Shown piece by piece: positions 7,340 to 14,600 of a stretch of DNA of 18,730 nt (positions within the stretch are counted from its first letter, which is position 1; each line of letters begins with the position of its first letter). The stretch spans positions 1 to 18,730 of the forward strand of contig SKXU01000061.1 of NCBI GenBank assembly GCA_007128245.1, in the 5' to 3' direction. The stretch is from Candidatus Woesearchaeota archaeon (GTDB lineage Archaea; Nanobdellota; Nanobdellia; Woesearchaeales; SKIA01). The position numbers were made by a program, and so were the translations under genes. The notes below the pieces were generated by a model. The model was not told the origin of the DNA and ran no database searches. It was given only the letters and a program-made list of their open reading frames with translations.

Positions 7340-8985
7340 TTAGTTGCCAATCATTCGTGCAACGATTACTAGGTCAAATAAGTCTATGATTCCATCTTCG
7401 TTGAGGTCAGCAGGGTCTCCAGGTGGTGCTTGTCTTCCTAGTTGGTCTACGAGAAGCAACAAATCTTGCAGGGTAACAAGTCCATCTCCTGTGAGGTCTC
7501 CGCGCACTCTCGGCGCGCGATTCGCTCCGAACCCTTCGCATGGATGTCCTTGTTGTATGCGGTAGTCGTGTGCTTGCGGGTTCACAAACGGCGAGAGAGG
7601 GTCTTGTCCTGTGATCAGTACATCGTGTACTCCAAACCCAAAGATTTCTTGTGCTTGAGCGTGTGTGTAATCGTTTCGTTCAAAGCCGTTGCGTTCCAGT
7701 TGCTGTCGCACATATCCTGGCTCGTGTGCTTGTGTGACGATGCAGTTATTATCAACTTCCCACGTCATGAGAAGGCTCTGGTTGGGATCATCAAATCCTG
7801 CGGCTGTTTCCTCTCTCATATACAGCACCCTCTCTGCTCCCCATCCTGTGTGACTGTATTCGTCTCTGAATCCTGTGATGACGTTGCTGTGGATGCGGTG
7901 GCCTCCCTGAATGCCTCTAGCAGTTAACCCTGTGATTCGACAAAGGTGTTGTCTGTAATGGTAAAGTTCCAGCTACTTCTTTCGTCTATGCGCGGGTCGC
8001 TACGTCCGGATCCTCCTCCTCTATTGATTATTCGTGGCACGTTATACACGAGGTTTCTTGTGAACTCTATATTGCTTGAAGCCCAGATTCCGATACTTTG
8101 TGCGTTGTATATGGTGTTGCCTTCTATTTTGATGGGTCCAATCGCGGGGTTTTTGAAGTAGACCATTTGCGGCACGTTAAAGATGGTATTGTTGATGATT
8201 TCGATGTATCCTGTGCTTGCTGCTTCGATTCCTTCATAGGCTTCTGATGAGAGCGTGGTCACGGCTGCAAAGTGTTGCGCGTTAATGGTTGCATCCCAGC
8301 TGCCGTCCGGCTCATCGTAGATGTCGTGTATTACGTTGTTGTGGATGAATATGTTGGTCGCTCCTCCTCTATCGATTTTGATCATCCCGACATTTCCTTG
8401 GTTGCTTCCATCTCCGTAGTCATAGAGTCTGTTGTTGCGTATTGTTATGTGCTCAGGAACGGGCGGTCCTGAGCGTGGAAAGTAGATGCGTGATCCTCGC
8501 ATGGTTATTCCTTCGATAATCCAGTGCTGACTGTCTATGTAGATGCCCTGCGTTTCTCTAGCGTCAAAATACGGTGTTTCTCATGGATACGCGGTGATGG
8601 TGATCGGTTGGCTTGGTGTCCCGGCTGAGACAGTAAATGCTCGTCCTCTCGTCCTCCAATCGTCTTGACTTGCAATGACGATATGTGCTAATCGGTCGTA
8701 ATAGCACGTGCCTGAGATGTAATACCATCCTTCGTCGCAATCATCTTGGCTTGATGCGCCAGAACTTCGTAGTACTCGCTCAAGCATTGCGTGGTCTTGT
8801 GTGTACACTCCTCCTCGCACATAAATCGTGTCTCCTGGTTGTGCTTGCGTTACTGCTGGGTAAAATGTGCGAAATGGTTGCTCGAGTGTTCCGGGGTTAG
8901 TGTCGTCTCCGTCTGGACTGACATACCACTCTGTTGCGTTCACGCTGGCTGCGAGGAGTACAAAGATTACGAGGTGCCATTTCAT
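7340..8985 (-). pseudogene. Secreted parallel beta-helix protein with C-terminal dockerin, disrupted
   Basis: Conceptual repair gives about 548 residues. ATG at 8985 opens a signal peptide (MKWHLVIFVLLAASVNA), then WYVSPDGDDTNPGT and GDTIYVRGGVYTQ, the usual N-terminus of right-handed beta-helix (DUF1565/pectate-lyase-like) proteins. Helical rungs follow, with 'NNxI' turns such as IRNNRLYDY, IHNNVIHDI, IINNTIFNV and IEGNTIYNA, and a final-rung motif HDYRIQQGHPCEGFGA. The last 54 residues (7343-7504) are a type I dockerin with two Ca2+ loops (DLTGDGLVTLQD and DLNEDGIIDLFD). Two lesions break it. TGA at 8581-8583 sits where the family has Gly (AYP-G-ETP), and one base is missing at the CCC run 7928-7930. 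Both sides of each lesion read on as the same protein. It is either a young pseudogene or carries sequencing errors. Likely role when intact: extracellular polysaccharide binding or cleavage, with dockerin-mediated attachment. Confidence 0.85.
7343..7504 (-). other. Dockerin type I domain
   Basis: Two F-hand-like halves are separated by a short Pro/Gly linker. The first loop is DLTGDGLVTLQD followed by LLLLVDQLG. The second is DLNEDGIIDLFD followed by LVIVARMIGN. Asp/Asn/Thr at loop positions 1, 3, 5 and 12 are present in both, so Ca2+ binding is expected. The domain ends the protein, as is usual for dockerins, and lies downstream of the frameshift. Confidence 0.85.
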
Positions 8986-9005
8986 GAAACATTCTTCGCT
9001 GGTAG

Positions 9006-9020
9006 TGTTATAATATTTTT
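9006..9020 (-). promoter_or_regulatory. TATA box of the beta-helix/dockerin gene
   Basis: The minus strand reads AAAAATATTATAACA, centred about 28 nt before the ATG at 8985. This predicts a leaderless transcript and selects MKWHL over the upstream ATG at 9042. The element overlaps the TAA stop of the methyltransferase gene. Confidence 0.6.
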
Positions 9021-9973
9021 GGTTTATGGATTCTGCACACAAAAAATCCTTCTGTGTCGTTGGTGTACGGGTGTATGCGCAGGCACTTTCGTACTTCTGA
9101 GTGCAGTGCTTTTCCTGTTTCTGGGTGCGCCGTCCATGCGTCTTCTCGTTTAATATCGAGTGTGATGTCTGAGAGTGTTGCTTGTGGGTGGGATGCTAAG
9201 AATTCTGATACAACTACTTCGTTTTCTAGTGGTTCTAGCGTGCACGTGCTGTACGTTATTACTCCTCCTGGTTTGAGGGCTTGCCACCCTGCTGCGAGCA
9301 GGTCTTTTTGTAGTCGCGACAGGTTATGTACTTGTTTGATGTTAAACATGTCTATGCCTTTTAATGATCTTCGTAGGGTTCCGGTTCCTGAGCAGGGCGC
9401 ATCGATCATGATGCGGTCGAATTGTTGGTTTTTGAATGCTCGCCCGTCTTTTTTTGTAATCACTGCATTAATGACTCCGAGTCGTTGCAGGTTTGTTTGC
9501 AAGGGCGCGAGTCGCTTTGCTTCGACATCGTTTGCGACGATGACTCCAGTGTTTTCCATCATGGCTGCTGCTTGTGAGGTCTTGCTTCCTGGAGAGGCGC
9601 ACATGTCAAGGATTGTTTCTCCTGGCTTTGGGTTAAGCACAATGGGCGGGAGCATGCTTGCAGGGTCTTGTATGTAGACGTGGCCGAGTTGATGTTCAAG
9701 CAGGTTTCCTATGTCTCGCCTCTCTCCGCTAATCCAGTATGCGTGCGCACACCACGGTACTGGGGTGAGTTGCCAGCCTGCTCGTGTGAGTTGGTCTGCG
9801 ATACGTTCAGGGTCTGCTTTGAGCGTGTTTATGCGTAGCGCTCGCCGGAGATAGTGGTGGTTGCACTCCATGAAGGTTTCATACTTGTCTTGTAGGAGTT
9901 CTTTGTAGTGTGTGGCAAAGCTTTCTTTAACGTCGATATCGGTTTGTCTTCTTGGCGTTTGTGCGCGCTCCAT
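9008..9973 (-). CDS. NSUN/RsmB-family RNA cytosine-5 methyltransferase
   Basis: This 321-residue SAM-dependent methyltransferase belongs to the NOL1/NOP2/Sun family. Motif I is DMCASPGSKTSQ (about 123-134) for SAM binding. Motif IV is DAPCSGTG with C194, and motif VI is STCTLEP with C244; these two cysteines are the release and nucleophile pair of the family. The N-terminal 'RINTLKAD' segment is the usual RNA-binding lead-in. No PUA or other extra domain is present, so it is a minimal archaeal form that modifies tRNA or rRNA cytosines; the target cannot be read from sequence. The frame opens further upstream at 10030, but a TATA box at 9993-10007 lies about 28 nt before the ATG at 9973, and homology begins after it, so that start is preferred. 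Confidence 0.92.
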   Translation of the reverse strand: MERAQTPRRQTDIDVKESFATHYKELLQDKYETFMECNHHYLRRALRINTLKADPERIADQLTRAGWQLTPVPWCAHAYWISGERRDIGNLLEHQLGHVYIQDPASMLPPIVLNPKPGETILDMCASPGSKTSQAAAMMENTGVIVANDVEAKRLAPLQTNLQRLGVINAVITKKDGRAFKNQQFDRIMIDAPCSGTGTLRRSLKGIDMFNIKQVHNLSRLQKDLLAAGWQALKPGGVITYSTCTLEPLENEVVVSEFLASHPQATLSDITLDIKREDAWTAHPETGKALHSEVRKCLRIHPYTNDTEGFFVCRIHKPKIL

Positions 9974-9992
9974 GTGGTAGGGAAAGCAGGTG

Positions 9993-10007
9993 CTATTTTT
10001 AAATAAA
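9993..10007 (-). promoter_or_regulatory. TATA box of the RNA methyltransferase gene
   Basis: The minus strand reads TTTATTTAAAAATAG, centred about 27 nt before the ATG at 9973, the spacing expected for a leaderless transcript. Confidence 0.6.
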
Positions 10008-10094
10008 CGTGTCTTGGCACGCGACTTCAAGGAGTTTGTTATGCTGTTCTAGGTGGTTTGGGCTTGTCTGTGTGGTTTTTCGGGTTTCACGAAA

Positions 10095-10104
10095 CATTTA
10101 TATA
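10095..10104 (+). promoter_or_regulatory. TATA box and leader of the archaellin gene
   Basis: CATTTATATA is preceded by GAAA, a plausible BRE. A start site about 26 nt downstream, near 10126, leaves a leader of roughly 23 nt. That leader contains GTAGGTAG, a moderate Shine-Dalgarno for the GTG at 10149. This gene therefore seems to have a short leader, unlike the leaderless genes on the other strand. Confidence 0.6.
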
Positions 10105-10148
10105 CTTCTCATAAGGAAAATATCTCATTAACAGTAGGTAGCAACAGC

Positions 10149-11054
10149 GTGAAAAACCGAAAAGGTATCATGGGCATCGGCACCCTCATTATTTTTATAG
10201 CCACTATTCTCGTCGCGGCTGTTGCTGCTGGGGTCATTATCTCCACGAGCGGTGTGCTTCAGCAAAAAGCTCTGCTTATTGGTGATCAATCTCAGAGCAG
10301 ACTGATTAATGGGATTCAGATCACGCATATTTTTATGGAGGGAGATGTGGTTGAGAAGACTGCAAACAATATCGAGATTCTTGCGCGGCCTGAACCTGCT
10401 TCTGGACCGATTAATTTTCGAACGACGTCCTTATCTTTCTTCACTCCTACGGGTTCGTATAGTGCGACTCTCTCGCACAGGGCGATGATAGAGCGCGAGT
10501 TGACTCCTGATGTGCCTATTACGGGCACGTGGATTCCCTTTGGTGATTTGGATGGGGATGGCATCAGTGATCAGATGCGTCTTGACACTGCTACGAATTC
10601 CCTTCAGTTTAATTTTAGCCGGACAGGGGGTACTGATCTGATTGAGTTGCCGTTTGATATCACGTCTGGCGGACAGAACGTCACTGTTGAGGATTTGATC
10701 ATTACGGATGGCGAATTCGTCCGTGGATACGTGCATATTCGCGATGATTCCACGTCCGCAAACCAGCTTGATGCCGGTTCCGTGACGATTACGGATGAGT
10801 TTAGAGGAGACTGTAGTTTTGAAAAGTTGCGCCCAGAAACGCGCTACTGTACTGTGACCATGGTTGGGAATGACGATGCCGCATTGGAGTATGGTGAAAC
10901 AGTATGGATTTATTTCCGTTTGACTGAGCAGAATCGCTTGAGCGAGAACACGCAGTTTGAGATCAAATTGTTCCCTCAGGATGGTCGATCAACGTATGTG
11001 CTCAACCGCGTTCCTCCGGTGATTTATCAGACTCGTATGCGCGTCTACCCGTAA
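10149..11054 (+). CDS. flaB: Archaellin (archaellum filament protein)
   Basis: This 301-residue preprotein starts at GTG 10149 with a six-residue class III signal KNRKG, cut by the FlaK/PibD-type peptidase after Gly. The diagnostic archaellin helix IMGIGTLIIFIATILVAAV follows, then AAGVIISTSG and LQQKA. The N-terminal helix forms the filament core, and the rest is a beta-rich outer domain. An unusual DLDGDGISD loop (about 133-141) has the Asp spacing of dockerin or thrombospondin type 3 calcium loops. Two cysteines (in GDCSFEK and RYCTV) near the C-terminal third may form a disulfide. No other archaellum genes (FlaF/G/H/I/J) are in the window. The longer frame from 10053 is rejected because it lies upstream of the TATA box. 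The coding strand is richer in T and G than that of the following genes. Confidence 0.92.
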   Translation: MKNRKGIMGIGTLIIFIATILVAAVAAGVIISTSGVLQQKALLIGDQSQSRLINGIQITHIFMEGDVVEKTANNIEILARPEPASGPINFRTTSLSFFTPTGSYSATLSHRAMIERELTPDVPITGTWIPFGDLDGDGISDQMRLDTATNSLQFNFSRTGGTDLIELPFDITSGGQNVTVEDLIITDGEFVRGYVHIRDDSTSANQLDAGSVTITDEFRGDCSFEKLRPETRYCTVTMVGNDDAALEYGETVWIYFRLTEQNRLSENTQFEIKLFPQDGRSTYVLNRVPPVIYQTRMRVYP

Positions 11055-11064
11055 GTAGTACACA

Positions 11065-11117
11065 ATTCTTTTAAGCTTCTGTGATCAGTTTTTGTATAGA
11101 TTTCTTGATTGTTTTCG
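11065..11117 (+). terminator. T-rich archaeal-type terminator after the archaellin gene
   Basis: Short T-runs (TTCTTTT, AGTTTTTG, ATTTCTT, TGTTTTC) are clustered directly after the TAA at 11052-11054, with no clear stem. Intrinsic archaeal termination uses such U-runs without a hairpin. The next promoter follows immediately. Confidence 0.45.
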
Positions 11118-11120
11118 ATA

Positions 11121-11150
11121 CCCTTATATAGTTTCGTAATGGTATAAAAA
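11121..11150 (+). promoter_or_regulatory. Promoter of the recombinase-like / surface-protein operon
   Basis: CCCTTATATAG (11121-11131) is a good TATA box, and a second A/T stretch GGTATAAAAA lies at 11141-11150. The first would start transcription near 11152 and leave a leader with GGGAGAG (11160-11166). The second would give a nearly leaderless TTG start at 11179. Which one is used cannot be told from sequence. Confidence 0.5.
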
Positions 11151-11178
11151 ACAGAAACTGGGAGAGTTTCGTAGTGAG

Positions 11179-11682
11179 TTGGTAGAATACCTTACACAGC
11201 AACAAATTCGCAGGCTACGTGAACTAGCGAGAGCTCCTCGAGACGCACTACTCATCGAGGTGCAATACCAAACCGGATGCTCTGTTTCTGAACTTGTTAG
11301 CATACGAAAAGAGGATGTATCCCCCACACACATCCACATCAATGGACGAACGTGCTTTATCACCAAAACACTCTTCTCAGACCTTACTTCCTACGCTCGC
11401 TCGCACGAGAGTCCTTTCGTGTTCGCAACACGGCAAAGCCCCCAACTCACTCCCAAGCGTGTTCAGCAAATAGTAAAACACTACCTCAAACAACTCCCTG
11501 GAGGCGTTGACAAAGCAACTCCACATATTCTGCGCTACACACACATCGCGCACGCAATCAAACAACACATTCCTTTCTCTACCATAAAACAACAAACAGG
11601 TCTTGGGGAGCTTCGACTCTCCCAACTCTTCTCTGAACTCTCAGACGACAAACCCCAAGACTACGGGAAGGTGTTCGCATGA
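11179..11682 (+). CDS. Degenerate tyrosine-recombinase-fold protein
   Basis: This 167-residue protein resembles only the catalytic domain of phage integrase/XerA-type recombinases; the N-terminal core-binding domain is absent. The fold signature TGCSVSELVSIRKEDV (32-47) aligns with 'TGLRISELLxLxxxDI', but the first catalytic Arg is S35. TPHILRYTHIAHAI (114-127) keeps the His-x-x-Arg pair (H116, R119). The final motif GLGELRLSQLF (131-141) aligns with 'GHSSISTTQIY', so the second His becomes L132 and the nucleophilic Tyr becomes F141. Strand cleavage should therefore be impossible, and DNA binding or a structural role is more likely. The apparent start is TTG at 11179, preceded by GGGAGAG. Its TGA overlaps the ATG of the giant surface-protein gene (ATGA), so the two are co-translated. 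A regulator of that gene is one inference; an integrase relic is another. Confidence 0.75.
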   Translation: MVEYLTQQQIRRLRELARAPRDALLIEVQYQTGCSVSELVSIRKEDVSPTHIHINGRTCFITKTLFSDLTSYARSHESPFVFATRQSPQLTPKRVQQIVKHYLKQLPGGVDKATPHILRYTHIAHAIKQHIPFSTIKQQTGLGELRLSQLFSELSDDKPQDYGKVFA

Positions 11683-14600
11683 GGCCACTTCTTCTCTTGC
11701 TCATGCTCTTGCTTGTGCCCACTGCTCTGGCTGCTCAAGGACTACACATCAGCATCGACGCTCCACAAACAGTCCTTCCAGGAGGAACTGTGGATGTGCT
11801 TGTCAGCACAACAATACAAGACGTGCGCGTACTCTCAATACCAACAGAAGTAGATGTGCTGCGCCCTGATGGTACGCGAGCAGTGCTTCCCGTGACCAAC
11901 CGTGGAGACGGCACCTACGTTGCGCAACTATACGCTCCGCTCCGTGGAGACTATGAAATTACTGCTCGCGTGCGTGTAGCGGACCAAGAGTTCTCCGAGC
12001 AAGCAGTGCTCCGAGCAGACCAACCACCCTTCCAAGGCGTCTTGAGTGTGAACGCAACGCACATAGACGTAGTGTCCCCAGTGCAGTACGTGTATGACGT
12101 GCGAGTAGTGGCTGCAGTTCCCGGAGTGCTTTCTGAACAAGAACCCATTGCGGCGTGTGAAGAGACTTGCGCTTCGTGCAGTATTGCGTGTCCCGTAGGA
12201 GATGATTTGGTGTTTGTGCGTGCAACAAACTCGTTCTCCTATGACATGATTGCGGCAGCGAATACGCAAGAGCCAATAATTGCTCGTTATGGACAAACAA
12301 TACCTTCAACAGGCGCCCTCATTTACCAAGACGGAGTCCTTACTGCTGCTCCTGAAGAACTGGTAGTAACGCAAAACACGCTTCTCGTCTTCGATGACGA
12401 TGGAGTACGCATACAACCTGTGCTGCTTGACGACCAAGGAGTGCCTGTAGACGTAGAGGTGGCCTATGATTTTCAAAGTGGTTCATGGTATGCCTTCTCA
12501 ACAACCCCTGCGCAAGGACTTGTGCGACCAGGTATTACTGACAGAATTCTCTCTGCGCAAAACGCAGCAGGAGAGGCGTTGCAACACACAGAAACTACTG
12601 TCTTAGCAGACGGAGTATTTGAGGTTCGCACAGACCGACAGGACACGCCTCCTCGTCTACCAGTGCTTAATGAATCCTCGCGTGGAGTGCTTGTTACAGG
12701 CGAGTGGGATGTGGCCATGCGTCTGACAACAGATAGACAAGCAATCTTTCCAACAACGCTCGGAGTGTTTCCCGCGCGCTTTGGCAGTGCGTACTACGCA
12801 ACGCAAGATCACGTGCTCCTCAACGCGCGGCCAGAAAGTATTATTGAGAATGTCTCCGCAGATGAATTCGCTCTTATCACCGCGCAAGATACCGTGCGAC
12901 TGACTCGCGAGAGTGGACGACTTATCGTGCTTGATGCGTCTTTACAAGAAATCGTGTCTCGCCCGCTTACATCCCCTGAATGGACGGTACAACTTCCCGA
13001 AGGAGTCTACTACGTCCTTATCGAGTCTGAAGATACCATCGCAGCACCTATTGAAGTGATTGCAGCAAACCAAACCATCAGGGTGTTAGGCGATCAATCC
13101 CTCACAGGCACTGCAAACACACAACTCGTACTCACACGCACAATCACGAATCTACACACAAGACCGGTGTCGGTAGACATCATGTATGACGGTCCCTATA
13201 CCGTATTGCTCTATGACGCCCAAGGAAATCGACTCACGGACACAAATCTTAACGGCGTGCCTGACACAGGTCTTATCGCCCCGCAAGCGACCAAAACAGT
13301 TGTAGCACACATTCTCTTGCCAGCAAACGCGGCATCGCACACCATCGACTGGGAGTTCTCCTCTCAAGAAGCGCGCGTTGAGCGAGTAGACACGATCACG
13401 GTAGAGCAGCCAAGCGCGTTCTCAGACCAGGATGATGTCGCAATCACTCGTCTCGCAGCTCAAGGACGCTCAGTAACGCTTTCAGCATACAATTTTGATA
13501 CTCGTGAGCGTAGCGTTGTCGCTGAAGTGCTGACACGAACAGCACAAGGAGATGATACGCAACGACACACGCTCGTGCTCGCGCCAGGAGTCTCTGAGCA
13601 CACCTTTTCCGTGGAATCAGGAGCATTATCCGTGCGTGTCGAGCTGCTGGTTGATGACGCTGACGACTCCAATAACTTCCGCGAACTACGCATCCCTGCA
13701 CGGCCTGGATTGCAAGTAGCGGTTTCTGAGCAACAAGGACGCGACCATGAGTGGTATGTTGTGCGAACGACTGCTCCGCAAGGAACCTGGGCTGTCGAGT
13801 ATCCTGATGAGCGCGGAGAGTCGCAGCTCGCGCAAGTCGCTGTTCTCTCAGAACAAGCAAATACGCAAGTACTCTTGTTCAGGTTGCCTCTCGCGACAAA
13901 CACTGATCTGATCGCTACATTAATCCAAGCAGAAAGTCCTACCTTTGAGCCGCACGCCATCATTGATAATCGTGACAGTCGCGTACGCACACAGGGACTC
14001 TGGTTTGATGCCTCGCAAGTACCAGGATTTTTTGGCGCAGGGTACATGCACGACCTGAATGAGCAAAAAGGACAAAAGGCGGTTGAGTACTTTGCTGCTG
14101 ACACTCCCGCGTTTTACGAAGTAGAGATTTGGCATCCTGGTGATAGAAGCTTCGCATCGAACACGCGCTTTGAAATAGGAGACGAAGTCATCCTTGTGAA
14201 TCAACAGAATCCTTCAGCGTGGAGGTACATTGGGAGGTACTGGCTTGACGAGCAAACCCCTATTCGTATCTCAAACGCTGGTTCAGACGGGTTCGTGGTT
14301 GCAGACGCGATTCGTGTAACGCGTATTGATCAATACCGCACTGCAGAAAGTCATGTCATTGAGCCAGAAGAAGTAGTTGCTGATAGCCCGCACCTCATCT
14401 TCACCTCTCGCGGAGAAGCTGTGCGCGCAAATATTGAGTTGCGAGAGCCCGCCAGCGGTGCTGTGCGCAGATCAGGACTACTCCCTGAGCAGGCGCGCAC
14501 GTCTTCAGGAGATTTTGAGATTCACATGTCCTTTGAGGATGGTCCTGTTGACTCATTAGTAGTTCACCGCGCAAACCCTGCGCAGATGCGCGTCGGTCTT

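Larger units (their letters stand above)
9974..10148. promoter_or_regulatory. Divergent intergenic region
   Basis: These 175 bp separate the leftward methyltransferase gene from the rightward archaellin gene. They contain one TATA box for each direction (9993-10007 minus, 10095-10104 plus). Between them is a T/G-rich stretch with no visible gene or strong hairpin. Any shared operator would lie here. Confidence 0.55.

Noticed and set aside
8581..8583. TGA read as glycine or selenocysteine (alternative genetic code)
   Set aside because: TGA terminates atpH, the P-type ATPase and the recombinase-like gene at biologically sensible places. The same gene also has a frameshift, so decay or sequencing error is simpler.
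8986..9042. Beta-helix protein starting at the ATG at 9042
   Set aside because: It would overlap the methyltransferase gene, includes the TATA element, and would place about 19 polar residues before a good signal peptide.
9974..10030. Longer methyltransferase starting at 10030
   Set aside because: The TATA box at 9993-10007 lies inside this extension, and family similarity begins after the ATG at 9973.
10053..10148. N-terminal extension of the archaellin from the ATG at 10053
   Set aside because: The segment includes the TATA box and would bury the short class III signal peptide. The GTG at 10149 gives the standard archaellin leader.
11139..11147. Two-codon upstream ORF (ATG GTA TAA) before the recombinase-like gene
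   Set aside because: It overlaps a TATA-like stretch and probably lies upstream of the transcript start. Chance occurrence is likely.
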